The translations under genes and the position numbers were made by a program. Source: a virus. Taken from it: 64,000 bases of DNA. The stretch is taken from positions 62,001-126,000 of IMG/VR virus record IMGVR_UViG_3300042569_002050. The stretch is one strand, 5' to 3'. Positions 17,445 through 24,666 of this stretch are shown piece after piece. Position 1 is the first letter of the stretch. Each line of letters opens with the position of its first letter. The notes beneath the pieces are model-generated. The model searched no databases. It saw only the letters and a list, made by a program, of their open reading frames with translations, and was not told the origin of the DNA.

Positions 17445-17995
17445 AGAAAAAATTACCTAACTTTAGGTATATGAGAACAGAATCTATTATGATCCAAGGG
17501 TTATATGATCTCATTGAGTATATAAATGAAATATCCCCAACCAAAAAAATGAAAATGGTTGAAATAGGATCTTATTTAGGCGAATCTACTTTAGTATTTG
17601 CTGATCATTTTAAAGAGGTTATTACAATAGATCCTTTTTTAGATGATTATGACCCAAACGACGAGACTTGTAAACATGTTTCTTTATCAGTAGTTCACGA
17701 ACAATTTTTACTAAATATAGAAGATAAAAATAATATTAAACACATTCAGAAATTATCAGATGATGCTATTGAAGATTTAAAAACTCAATCATTTGATTTT
17801 ATCTATATTGATGGTCTCCACACTTACGATCAAATAAAAAAAGATATTGAAAACTATCTCCCTTTAATAAAAAAAGGAGGATTTATAGCAGGACATGATT
17901 ACCACCCAAACCACCAAGGTGTTATTGATGGGATAAATGAGATGCTAAAGATAGATCAAACATTTTCTGATACTAGTTGGATTAAAAGAGTATAA
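17435..17995 (+). CDS. class I SAM-dependent methyltransferase (type 24-like)
   Basis: MVEIGSYLGESTLVFADHF is motif I, ITIDPFLDDYDP follows strand 2, and FDFIYIDGLHTYDQIKKD with GGFIAGHDY matches the Methyltransf_24 group found in cell-surface sugar clusters. It overlaps the previous methyltransferase gene by 10 bases. Confidence 0.82.
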   Translation: MEIKKKLPNFRYMRTESIMIQGLYDLIEYINEISPTKKMKMVEIGSYLGESTLVFADHFKEVITIDPFLDDYDPNDETCKHVSLSVVHEQFLLNIEDKNNIKHIQKLSDDAIEDLKTQSFDFIYIDGLHTYDQIKKDIENYLPLIKKGGFIAGHDYHPNHQGVIDGINEMLKIDQTFSDTSWIKRV

Positions 17996-17997
17996 TT

Positions 17998-18555
17998 ATG
18001 TTTTTAAATATTATAACACCATGTTCTAGGCCACAAAACCTAATGACAATAAGTAAAAGTATTAATATTCCTAAAGAGAATTATAGATGGATAGTTGTAC
18101 TAGACGCTTCTGATTTATCTACATTAAGTGAATATATTTTACCTGAAAATTGTGAGTTTCATAATTATCAAGAAGAAGGAAGTATAGCAGGTCATGCTCA
18201 AAGAAATTATGCTATTTCTCTTATAAATGAAGGGTATGTTTATTCAAATGATGATGATACTGTTATTCATTATGATTTATGGAATAATATTAAAGACCTA
18301 AATGAAAATTTTATTTCATTTGATCAGGAAAATCAAAATGGAACTTTTAGACTAAACGGAGACAATATCGCCTTACATAGAGTTGATAGTCATAATTTTA
18401 TAGTTGATAGAGAAACTATAGGTGATACAAGATTTCAAATTGAAAAATATGATGCTGATGGGTATTTTGCTGTAGAATGTTTTGGTAAAGCAAAAACAAA
18501 GTCGTATATTCCTAAGGTATTATCAACATATAACTCATTAAGATGGTATCCGTAA
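17998..18555 (+). CDS. GT-A-like glycosyltransferase
   Basis: MFLNIITPCSRPQNLMTI is a family 2-like N-terminus, and VYSNDDDTVIHYDLW carries the acidic DxD-type metal site near residue 85. At 185 residues it is short, roughly a minimal GT-A core. Acceptor unknown. Confidence 0.7.
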   Translation: MFLNIITPCSRPQNLMTISKSINIPKENYRWIVVLDASDLSTLSEYILPENCEFHNYQEEGSIAGHAQRNYAISLINEGYVYSNDDDTVIHYDLWNNIKDLNENFISFDQENQNGTFRLNGDNIALHRVDSHNFIVDRETIGDTRFQIEKYDADGYFAVECFGKAKTKSYIPKVLSTYNSLRWYP

Positions 18556-19325
18556 TAATTCCAACATATAAAGAACCTCACGCTTTAGACGTATGTCTAA
18601 AATCAGCAATTGAAGGACAAACAAATAAAAACCAAATTATAGTTGTTGTAGATGGTTTCTACGATATTAATAAAGAGGTATTAGATAAATATTCTAAACA
18701 TATTGATGTACTTAATTTACCTGAAAATAGAGGATTAAATACAGCTACTAATTTTGGAGTATACAATGCATCATCAGATAAGATATTAATTGTAAATGAT
18801 GATAATGTATTTGATAAAGATTGGGATGTTAAATTAGAAGAAATATATGATCCAAACATTGTTTGGGCTCCAAACCAAATAGAACCTAATCCAGGAATAT
18901 TTCAACAGTTTGTAATTCATCCTTTAGGAACAGTAGAAGAATTTGATATTAATAAATTTTGGGAATATACTGAAACAATCAATAGAAAAGAATCTGATAA
19001 CTGTGGTTCCACTCTTCCTATATTCATGAATAAAACCAAATATCTCCAAGTTGGGGGTTGGGACGAAACATATCCTGGTCCTTGGGTTGTTGATTGGGAA
19101 TTTTTTATGAAATGTGAAATGATGGGGATGGAGATGAAAAGAACATATAATACTCACTTTTATCATTTTGTTTCAGTAGGTACTAGAAAAGTAGAACCTG
19201 AAGTAACATATCAGAAAGGATTAATTGAGAGGGAATGCCATGAATATTTTAAATATAAATGGGGTTTCTATGGGTACCGAGACGGAAAAACAAATTCTAA
19301 CTGTCCTCCTTTGTTTAAGCAATAA
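18543..19325 (+). CDS. glycosyltransferase family 2
   Basis: VSVIIPTYKEPHALDVCL and IIVVVDGFYD are the GT2 N-terminal motifs, and LIVNDDNVFDKDWDVKL gives the DxD site near residue 81. GGWDETYPGPWVVDWEFF is the ED-type acceptor region. The protein has 260 residues and overlaps the previous gene by 13 bases. It ends the modification cassette. Confidence 0.88.
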   Translation: MVSVIIPTYKEPHALDVCLKSAIEGQTNKNQIIVVVDGFYDINKEVLDKYSKHIDVLNLPENRGLNTATNFGVYNASSDKILIVNDDNVFDKDWDVKLEEIYDPNIVWAPNQIEPNPGIFQQFVIHPLGTVEEFDINKFWEYTETINRKESDNCGSTLPIFMNKTKYLQVGGWDETYPGPWVVDWEFFMKCEMMGMEMKRTYNTHFYHFVSVGTRKVEPEVTYQKGLIERECHEYFKYKWGFYGYRDGKTNSNCPPLFKQ

Positions 19326-19333
19326 TTTGGACT

Positions 19334-19343
19334 TATATTTATA
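19334..19343 (+). promoter_or_regulatory. late-type promoter box before the ClpP-like gene
   Basis: TATATTTATA, 27 nt before the ATG at 19361. A TTTGG lies only a few bases upstream, too close for a -33 box. Confidence 0.45.
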
Positions 19344-19360
19344 AGAGAAAATTATAAATT

Positions 19361-19903
19361 ATGTCAAGAGAGCGTCGTTCCAAATTAGACCCATTAAGTC
19401 GGATCATAACATTGGGGGATATTGAGTGTGAAACTGTTAATCAAATTATACAAGATATATATGAGATTAACAATGAAGACGCTAAAAAGCAAACAGTAGA
19501 ACCAATTAAACTCATTATTAATTCATTTGGTGGGGAAGTGTTCAGTGGATTGGCTTTAATTGATGTAATTGATAATTCGCAGACTCCAATCCATACTATA
19601 TGCCATGGTACAGCAATGTCAATGGCTTTAATAGTATATGCTGCGGGACATCACAGAATTGCGAGTAAATATTCGACATTTATGTATCACGAAGCGGCAT
19701 ATGAAATTAATGGTAAAGTAGCATTTCATAAACAAGAATTAAAAGAAACAGAACGTATTGATAAATTATGTGATACTTATCTGATTTCTAAAACAAAACT
19801 AACACCAAAAATATTACAACCTCACAGAGACAGGCAAGCGGAGTGGTATTTTGATGTTAGAACAGCACAAAAATATGGTCTTGTTGATGAGATCATAGAA
19901 TAA
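19361..19903 (+). CDS. ClpP-like serine protease
   Basis: The fold markers are present: INSFGGEVFSGLALID (oxyanion region), HGTAMSMALI with the catalytic Ser near residue 87, and TFMYHEAAY with the His near residue 110. The late Asp region is less clear. At 180 residues it lacks a signal peptide and is close to ClpP in length. In phages such proteins often act as prohead proteases, but no capsid gene is adjacent, so a host-protein role is also possible. Confidence 0.85.
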   Translation: MSRERRSKLDPLSRIITLGDIECETVNQIIQDIYEINNEDAKKQTVEPIKLIINSFGGEVFSGLALIDVIDNSQTPIHTICHGTAMSMALIVYAAGHHRIASKYSTFMYHEAAYEINGKVAFHKQELKETERIDKLCDTYLISKTKLTPKILQPHRDRQAEWYFDVRTAQKYGLVDEIIE

Positions 19904-19905
19904 TT

Positions 19906-19915
19906 AATATTTATA
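19906..19915 (+). promoter_or_regulatory. late-type promoter box
   Basis: AATATTTATA, 16 nt before the ATG at 19931, between the ClpP-like gene and the next gene. Confidence 0.4.
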
Positions 19916-19930
19916 TATAAACATATTATA

Positions 19931-20275
19931 ATGGCAGATTTAAACATAAAACCAAAACTTAAAGTAGATGTAAACCATAACCCAACAAAAAAGGGTATTA
20001 AGGTACAATTTGCATTACCTCAAACATTAGTGGGTGATGATAAAGCTGCTATGACTCAAAAGCTACAATCAAAATTAAACCAAGGTTTGCAACAATTTAA
20101 TATGACTGCAAATATGGACACAGATGTTCCTTTTGATAATGTTATTGGTTTTCTAATTCCTATTCAGGATATCCGATTGATGATTAAAAAGGCAATTATG
20201 CCTGAAGAACAACCAGCAGAGGAAGTTCCAACAGAAGCCCCTGCAGCGCCAGAAGAAGAAGTTACAGCTGAGTAA
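19931..20275 (+). CDS. hypothetical protein with acidic Pro/Ala/Glu tail
   Basis: The 114-residue protein has an ordered part of about 85 residues and a disordered tail rich in Glu, Pro and Ala (EEQPAEEVPTEAPAAP). Its own late-type box suggests a separate transcript. No known domain recognised. Confidence 0.7.
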   Translation: MADLNIKPKLKVDVNHNPTKKGIKVQFALPQTLVGDDKAAMTQKLQSKLNQGLQQFNMTANMDTDVPFDNVIGFLIPIQDIRLMIKKAIMPEEQPAEEVPTEAPAAPEEEVTAE

Positions 20276-20296
20276 TCACTGTTAAAAAGGAATAAT

Positions 20297-20596
20297 ATGA
20301 AAAGGAGAATTCCAGTGTTTAAAATATCACTTGGTGATGGGGCAACCTATGAACAAGTAAGTACACATCCTGCAATTAGAAAAGCAGTTATAGAGGAAAC
20401 AATATTTGCTATAAAAGACGGAATTAAAAAGAAGAAAAAATCAATTTCTTTATTTCAAATTGCAGGTACAACTTCATATTTGGAATTAGAAAAAGAGAAA
20501 TGGCAACCAACTCTTGAAAATCTATTAGAGCACTATGTAGAAAACGAAGACTATGATAGATGTATTGAGATAAGGGATTTAATAAAACAAATTTAG
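20297..20596 (+). CDS. small phage protein with UVR-like C-terminal motif, paralogue 1
   Basis: The 99-residue protein ends with LEHYVENEDYDRCIEIRDLI, which resembles the UVR helix hairpin of UvrB/UvrC. The same layout (helical segment, short beta part, then E-Y/D-x-x-C-x-x-I) recurs in the gene at 23218, so the two are probable paralogues. Function unknown. Confidence 0.7.
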   Translation: MKRRIPVFKISLGDGATYEQVSTHPAIRKAVIEETIFAIKDGIKKKKKSISLFQIAGTTSYLELEKEKWQPTLENLLEHYVENEDYDRCIEIRDLIKQI

Positions 20597-20598
20597 TT

Positions 20599-21012
20599 AT
20601 GGAAGGAAATGTTGATGACGCAAAAAAATCAATAGATTTAATTTTAGGTTCTGATACAACACTTACAAGAAGAAAAAAGACACAAGCTGATGCTACTAGA
20701 GAATTATTTAATAAAATTATAATTAATCTAGAACAAGCAAACACAAGATCTTTTCTATTAAGTGGTGATTTTCAATTAGATCTTACTAAATACGATGATG
20801 TATTTTATGAGGCTATTGATAATTTAATTATATTACATTTTGGAAAAGAAGCATCTGAATTAATATTTTTCTATTTATATGATCGAATTGATCCTGAAGG
20901 AAATATACAAGTTTTAGTTGATCCTAATGGTAACGAAATACTCTTGCAAAATCCTGATGATTTGTGGATGTTATTACAAGTTATAAATGGGAATGAGAAG
21001 AAGAAAAAATAG
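20599..21012 (+). CDS. hypothetical protein, 137 aa
   Basis: A basic N-terminal part (TLTRRKKTQADATRELFNK) is followed by an acidic helical part with ELIFFYLYDRIDPEGN and a Lys tail. The start is two bases after the previous stop. I know it only as a phage-type hypothetical. Confidence 0.7.
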   Translation: MEGNVDDAKKSIDLILGSDTTLTRRKKTQADATRELFNKIIINLEQANTRSFLLSGDFQLDLTKYDDVFYEAIDNLIILHFGKEASELIFFYLYDRIDPEGNIQVLVDPNGNEILLQNPDDLWMLLQVINGNEKKKK

Positions 21013-21014
21013 TT

Positions 21015-21608
21015 ATGAAACCAAAACCGTTTTCGAAAGATGATATCTTAAGGGCTATGAGACACACTCGTAGTAATAGAGCAGCTGCTCGTTACTTAGA
21101 TTGTTCTTATACTCATTACAAAGCATACGCTAAGCTCTATAAAGATGATGAAACTGGTAAAACTCTATTTGATACTCACTTTAACCAGTCTGGTAAAGGC
21201 ATTCCAAAACATTTAGTTGGAGTTAAAAAAGAACCTGCTTTAGAACAGATATTAAATGGGCAGATGGATCCATCTCATTTTAATCCTGAAAAGATTAAGA
21301 ATAGATTGATTTATGAAAATAAAATATCTGAAGATTGTGCTAATTGTGGATTCTGTGAGCGTCGAGTAACTGATTACAAGATACCATTGTTACTTAATTT
21401 TAAAGATAATAATAAACGTAATTATCGTTTAGAGAATTTAGAATTGTTATGTTACAATTGCTATTTTCTATTCATAGGTGACGTGTTTACCCCTGATCAA
21501 GTGGATAAAATTGAGAGTTTCACCACTAACAAATTCAAAGTAGAGGAACCGGATTTCCAGCTTTCAGAAGATCAAATAGAAAATATGAAAGCGCTTGGAA
21601 TCCTATAA
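21015..21608 (+). CDS. HTH plus HNH-like zinc-finger protein
   Basis: Residues 5-40 look like a Fis-type helix-turn-helix (KDDILRAMRHTRSNRAAARY). Residues 110-160 hold two CX2C pairs (CANC and CYNC) around DNNKRNYRLENLELLC, the shape of an HNH endonuclease fold. The catalytic His that normally follows the first Cys pair is not seen, so this may be a DNA-binding regulator rather than an active nuclease. Confidence 0.75.
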   Translation: MKPKPFSKDDILRAMRHTRSNRAAARYLDCSYTHYKAYAKLYKDDETGKTLFDTHFNQSGKGIPKHLVGVKKEPALEQILNGQMDPSHFNPEKIKNRLIYENKISEDCANCGFCERRVTDYKIPLLLNFKDNNKRNYRLENLELLCYNCYFLFIGDVFTPDQVDKIESFTTNKFKVEEPDFQLSEDQIENMKALGIL

Positions 21609-21626
21609 TGCCCGTCGTATATTCAC
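21595..21626 (+). promoter_or_regulatory. host-type promoter
   Basis: TTGG at 21595 and TATATTCAC at 21618 with a 19-bp spacer, then an A-rich leader to the ATG at 21647. It may also drive the tRNA cluster. Confidence 0.55.
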
Positions 21627-21646
21627 ATTAAATAAAGTTATAAAAT

Positions 21647-21940
21647 ATGGAAGGATTACACAACCAATACGCTGGTTTTGAATTACCAGAAGAAGTAAAT
21701 CAAATGTACAAAGTTGGCTATCAACCATTTGGCTCTAGAAATATGGCTAAAATGATGTTCTTTGCTAATGAAGTAAAATTAAACAATAACATGATTGATT
21801 ATTACTCAGGAATTGGTCCTGCTCGTAGAGAAAGCGAGTCATTAGAAGATTACAGAAACCGCACTAAATTTCAAAAAGCACTATTCAAATATAGAGCACA
21901 CATTTATGATTATTCAGTATACACAAAAAAAATAAAATAA
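21647..21940 (+). CDS. hypothetical protein, 97 aa
   Basis: A soluble, Tyr-rich protein beginning MEGLHNQYAGFELPEEVNQM. No domain recognised. It stands behind its own host-type promoter and one base before the DUF4494 gene. Confidence 0.7.
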   Translation: MEGLHNQYAGFELPEEVNQMYKVGYQPFGSRNMAKMMFFANEVKLNNNMIDYYSGIGPARRESESLEDYRNRTKFQKALFKYRAHIYDYSVYTKKIK

Positions 21941-21941
21941 C

Positions 21942-22169
21942 ATGGCACAGTTTTTCCAAGTAAAAGTTCAGTTTACAACTGAAGACGATAGAGGTAAAGT
22001 AAAAAAACAAAATGTAAATTATTTAGTTGATGCTCAGTCAGTAACTGAAGCAGAAGCTAGAACAGTACAATATTTAGTAAGCAGAGGAGAAGATGAGTTT
22101 GAAGTAAAATCAGCATCTGAAGCTAAAATTGCAGAAGTAATTTTACTAGACTCTGTAGAAGCTGAATAA
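21942..22169 (+). CDS. DUF4494-like protein
   Basis: The 75-residue protein has FFQVKVQFTTEDDRGKVKKQ and NYLVDAQSVTEAEARTVQYL, which matches my memory of DUF4494, a family found in Bacteroidetes and their phages. It supports the host assignment. Function unknown. The first tRNA starts seven bases after its stop. Confidence 0.75.
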   Translation: MAQFFQVKVQFTTEDDRGKVKKQNVNYLVDAQSVTEAEARTVQYLVSRGEDEFEVKSASEAKIAEVILLDSVEAE

Positions 22170-22175
22170 ACAGCT

Positions 22176-22247
22176 GCTCAGTTCGACTAAGGGTTAGGTC
22201 ACATCCCTTTCACGGATGTAATACGGGTTCGAATCCCGTACTGAGTA
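22176..22247 (+). tRNA. tRNA-Glu (anticodon UUC)
   Basis: The acceptor stem GCTCAGT pairs with ACTGAGT (one G-U). The D stem is GAC/GTC, the anticodon stem CATCC/GGATG frames CTTTCAC with anticodon TTC at 22209-22211, and the T arm is ACGGG-TTCGAAT-CCCGT. No CCA is encoded. Confidence 0.9.
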
Positions 22248-22262
22248 CAAAGTGGATAAAAT

Positions 22263-22298
22263 GTGCAGTAACCACAGGGAAGCTAGCTCCCACTGCAC
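22263..22298 (+). other. structured spacer hairpin between tRNA genes
   Basis: GTGCAGT pairs with ACTGCAC, and inside it GGGA pairs with TCCC around the palindrome GCTAGC. It may guide processing of the tRNA precursor. The ACCACAGG plus GCTAGCT words recur inside the tRNA-like RNA at 22852-23010. Confidence 0.6.
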
Positions 22299-22302
22299 TC
22301 CA

Positions 22303-22387
22303 GGAAAGATGGCAGAGTGGTTGAATGCACCGGTCTTGAAAACCGGCATACTGAAAGGTATCTGGGGTTCGAATCCCTGTCTTTCCG
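22303..22387 (+). tRNA. tRNA-Ser (anticodon UGA)
   Basis: The acceptor is GGAAAGA/TCTTTCC with discriminator G. The anticodon arm CCGGT-CTTGAAA-ACCGG gives TGA. A long variable arm (ATACTGAAAGGTAT) makes it class II, as expected for serine. Confidence 0.92.
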
Positions 22388-22396
22388 CATATTAAT

Positions 22397-22468
22397 GCTC
22401 CTAAAGCATTGCAGGCGATGCGCATGACTTGTAATCATGATAACTTGGTTCGATTCCGAGTGGGAGCT
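22397..22468 (+). tRNA. tRNA-Thr (anticodon UGU)
   Basis: The acceptor is GCTCCTA/TGGGAGC. The anticodon arm CATGA-CTTGTAA-TCATG gives TGT, and the T arm is CTTGG-TTCGATT-CCGAG. Discriminator T. Confidence 0.9.
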
Positions 22469-22474
22469 CAACAA

Positions 22475-22548
22475 GGGCCTGTAGCTCAATCGGTTAGAGC
22501 GGCACACTCATAATGTGAAGGTAGTAGGTTCGATTCCTACCAGGCCCA
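22475..22548 (+). tRNA. tRNA-Met (anticodon CAU)
   Basis: The acceptor is GGGCCTG/CAGGCCC with discriminator A, and the D arm GCTCAATCGGTTAGAGC is canonical. The loop CTCATAA gives CAT. One anticodon-stem pair (G-A) is mismatched. The elongator Met type fits the acceptor sequence; an Ile tRNA with modified C34 is the alternative. Confidence 0.88.
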
Positions 22549-22589
22549 CGTGCAACGTTTATTTGACATAAGGAAATTTAGAAAAAATG

Positions 22590-22621
22590 TTGGACGGGCA
22601 AAAAGAAAATTGTAAATTAAC
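22590..22621 (+). promoter_or_regulatory. host-type promoter
   Basis: TTGG at 22590, 19 bp, TAAATTAAC at 22613, just before the ATG at 22627. The TTGGACGGGCA start matches the accessory-region promoters. Confidence 0.45.
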
Positions 22622-22626
22622 CACAT

Positions 22627-22836
22627 ATGAAAAAAGAATTATACGACATGCTTATGGCTTCAGCAATAGCTGACAAAACAAAAGCTCTATTAACTTTGGA
22701 TCTATTGTCTTATCACGCCGCTGGTATTGGTGATCATTCAACAAAAGACTTCTACAATAACGCTGAAGAAGCGCTTACAATGTTAGTTGATGCTGAAGAT
22801 AAAATTGCCACGCTTGAAAGACATTTCAAACAATAG
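22627..22836 (+). CDS. hypothetical protein, 69 aa
   Basis: A helical, slightly acidic protein (MKKELYDMLMASAIADKTK) placed between tRNA genes behind its own promoter. No domain recognised. Confidence 0.65.
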   Translation: MKKELYDMLMASAIADKTKALLTLDLLSYHAAGIGDHSTKDFYNNAEEALTMLVDAEDKIATLERHFKQ

Positions 22837-22851
22837 TTATTAAGCTGGAAT

Positions 22852-23010
22852 TGTAGGGTGGTGAAAAGGCGTACGCTTGGCAGACATGCCCTCCCGTCTC
22901 GAGGGTGCGGAGTTCGAGATAGACAAATGATAATGGGTTGACCACAGGCTAGCTAGCAAAAGTGTCATTTGTTGAATCGCCGCGTGGAGGTTCGAATCCT
23001 TCCCCTACAG
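22852..23010 (+). ncRNA. tRNA-like RNA with oversized variable region (159 nt)
   Basis: A perfect 7-bp acceptor stem (TGTAGGG at 22852, CCCTACA at 23003) and a good T arm (GGAGG-TTCGAAT-CCTTC, 22986-23002) enclose far more than a tRNA. A Leu/Ser-like D arm starts GTG at 22861 and holds a small extra hairpin (22868-22877). A 5-bp arm CCCTC/GAGGG at 22889-22905 has a 7-nt loop CCGTCTC, which would give anticodon GTC but lacks U33 and a purine at 37. About 80 nt follow, foldable as one long arm (GCGG/CCGC and ACAAATGA/TCATTTGT). It could be a giant-variable-arm tRNA, an interrupted tRNA, or a tRNA mimic. Confidence 0.6.
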
Positions 23011-23013
23011 CAA

Positions 23014-23085
23014 TCGTTCGAACGTGGAACGACGAAGACAGAGTAACTCCTCTGGCAACATGAAACTCTCCGTATCGTATGACGG
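23014..23085 (+). other. three consecutive hairpins between RNA genes
   Basis: TCGTTC/GAACGA (23014-23032, 7-nt loop), CAGAG/CTCTG (23039-23054) and CCGT/ACGG (23070-23085) follow one another in the gap before tRNA-Leu. No open frame fits. They may be processing signals or another small RNA. Confidence 0.5.
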
Positions 23086-23125
23086 CGATGTTGGCAACTC
23101 ATAGGGTAATACAAAAGTTGCACAT

Positions 23126-23209
23126 GCCGGGGTGGTGGAATAGGTAGACACGCAAGACTTAAAATCTTGTTCGCCAACGCGAGTGCGGGTTCGATTCCCG
23201 CTCCTGGTA
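23126..23209 (+). tRNA. tRNA-Leu (anticodon UAA)
   Basis: The acceptor is GCCGGGG/TCCTGGT with three G-U pairs. The anticodon arm CAAGA-CTTAAAA-TCTTG gives TAA. A long variable arm (CGCCAACGCGAG) and the T arm GCGGG-TTCGATT-CCCGC make it a standard class II tRNA. Confidence 0.92.
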
Positions 23210-23217
23210 CAATAATT

Positions 23218-23541
23218 ATGGATATGGCCTGTTGGGTATTAATGTTAGAAAGTAATCGTCAATTCCTTCAAATGATGAGGGATAGGGATAGTGATTTAAT
23301 ACTTAAAATGGTTAGATGTGTTCTTAGTGCTCATAAACGAGGTAAAGATCGAATAGATATATTTGATATTACATTCAAAGACACAAGTGGGATGATATTT
23401 AACATTGAGAAATCACAATACAAAGAATTGTTAAGTAATTGTATGGATGATTTGATCAAGTTAGAAGAATATGAATTGTGTGCTGATATTCAAAAAATAT
23501 TAGAAGGCAAAAAACGAAAGAAAAAAGCAGAAGTTATTTAA
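23218..23541 (+). CDS. small phage protein with UVR-like C-terminal motif, paralogue 2
   Basis: Starting at MDMACWVLMLESNRQF, just after tRNA-Leu, the 107-residue protein ends LIKLEEYELCADIQKIL plus a basic tail. It shares its layout with the protein at 20297. An in-frame ATG inside the tRNA gene is rejected as the start. It lies between a tRNA and tmRNA, so a role in RNA metabolism is possible but not shown. Confidence 0.75.
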   Translation: MDMACWVLMLESNRQFLQMMRDRDSDLILKMVRCVLSAHKRGKDRIDIFDITFKDTSGMIFNIEKSQYKELLSNCMDDLIKLEEYELCADIQKILEGKKRKKKAEVI

Positions 23542-23546
23542 CACAT

Positions 23547-23937
23547 GGGGGTGCCTGGTTTTGACAGGTGCGATGAGTTGGTATAGTTGATGCAAGCCGG
23601 GTTAGATGGAAATCCGTAAATACCTATCGAACAATAAATGACGTAGAATTATCTACAATGACCTTCGAAGATGCTATGGCATTCGTTGGTGCGGATTACG
23701 CAGTAGCTGCCTAGTCCAACTCGGGTCGGTGCACATATAACCTAGGAACAGAAGTGCCTACAAAGGGGGTCTTAGGGTGGAGCCCTCATAAAATAATTCC
23801 ACAACCAGGTAATTTGGAAGTATGATTCCCACATACATCAAACTTCATATTTTGTTAATTTAGAAAAATTAACTAAGCTTGTGAACGAGATTTATTAAAT
23901 CCGTATCTGGACAAGGGTTCGACTCCCTTCACCTCCA
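23547..23937 (+). ncRNA. ssrA: transfer-messenger RNA (tmRNA)
   Basis: The 5' end GGGGGTGCCTGGTTTTGAC and the 3' end AAGGGTTCGACTCCCTT then CACCTCC are the tRNA-like domain of a one-piece tmRNA; GGGGGTG pairs with CACCTCC (one G-U). The length, 391 nt, is normal. Inside, a short reading frame ends GADYAVAA with TAG at 23712. tmRNA rescues stalled ribosomes and tags the unfinished protein for degradation. It is encoded last in the tRNA cluster and followed by a strong terminator. The host surely has its own copy, so this phage copy could compete with it or change the tag. Confidence 0.93.
23688..23714 (+). other. tmRNA tag-peptide frame (probable GADYAVAA)
   Basis: GGT GCG GAT TAC GCA GTA GCT GCC TAG follows TTCGTT. 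Known Bacteroidetes tags start with Gly and end in ALAA or AMAA, so the Gly at 23688 is the likely resume codon; the exact resume point is inferred. The AVAA ending differs from the common ALAA. Confidence 0.65.
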
Positions 23938-23943
23938 CAATTT

Positions 23944-23974
23944 AAGACAACCAGAAATGGTTGTCTTTTTTTTT
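23944..23974 (+). terminator. strong intrinsic terminator after tmRNA
   Basis: AAGACAACC pairs perfectly with GGTTGTCTT across AGAAAT and runs into a T tract of nine or more bases. Confidence 0.9.
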
Positions 23975-23975
23975 G

Positions 23976-23985
23976 CATATTTATG
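23976..23985 (+). promoter_or_regulatory. late-type promoter box before the export locus
   Basis: CATATTTATG right after the tmRNA terminator and 27 nt before the ATG at 24012. It is the only candidate promoter for the 24-30 kb operon. Confidence 0.45.
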
Positions 23986-24011
23986 TTCGAACCATTAAAA
24001 ATTAAAAGAAG

Positions 24012-24662
24012 ATGAAACAAATAGCCATAAACATGGCCACCAAACTGCGTGATGTGTTCGCGCTAGGTGTGTTCTATTTACTAGGATCCCTTGTAATAGC
24101 TGCATTAGTAGTACAATTGTATTTTGTATATTGTCAAATTTTTAAATCTTATGATGAAAATTTACAAATGTCTAATGCAATTAGTCATAAAATTGACGGT
24201 ACATTTAAAAATTCCCCAGGTAATATCTGGTATAACGCAGATGAACATATCTATGTTGAAAAAGTTACTAATAAAATAGTTGTTGGTAAATTAGCAGGTA
24301 ATCGTAATCTAGAATTTGGTGTTAAGAATGTATTAGAAGAATTTTTACAAGATAAAGGCTATAATATATCATCAGACGCTACAAACAAATTACGTGTCGA
24401 AATTGTTTATTTAGATGTATTAACTACTAAGAAAAATATTTCAGTTTTCCATAAAGGTGAAGAAGAAGTCATTATTCGTTTAAAAGGAATCTTATATAAA
24501 GATGGTATAAAAGAAAAAGAAATTATTGTTGAAGAATCTTCATCTGAAGTTTCCATGTCTACTTTACTTGTGGATGAAGGTGGTAAATTTAATCAAACTT
24601 CACTAAGTAATGCTCTCAAAAAAGGTTGTGATAAATTAGTCACAAAATTATTTGAAAAATAA
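24012..24662 (+). CDS. membrane-anchored lipoprotein-like protein, first gene of the export locus
   Basis: Residues about 15-45 form a single membrane span (FYLLGSLVIAALVVQLYFVY). The rest is a periplasmic-type alpha/beta domain with VLEEFLQDKGYNISSDATNK and EVSMSTLLVDEGGKFNQTSL, which loosely recalls YajG or CsgG-like lipoproteins. There is no lipobox. It is co-directional with and just upstream of two large secreted proteins, and may help their export. Confidence 0.7.
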   Translation: MKQIAINMATKLRDVFALGVFYLLGSLVIAALVVQLYFVYCQIFKSYDENLQMSNAISHKIDGTFKNSPGNIWYNADEHIYVEKVTNKIVVGKLAGNRNLEFGVKNVLEEFLQDKGYNISSDATNKLRVEIVYLDVLTTKKNISVFHKGEEEVIIRLKGILYKDGIKEKEIIVEESSSEVSMSTLLVDEGGKFNQTSLSNALKKGCDKLVTKLFEK

Positions 24663-24666
24663 AATC

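Noticed and set aside
22210-22507. Two reverse-strand frames over the tRNA cluster
   Set aside because: They are the antisense of tRNA genes, a common artefact.
22852-23010. Group I intron in a tRNA gene
   Set aside because: The extra sequence is under 100 nt and I see none of the conserved core pairings; a long variable arm explains the pairing better.
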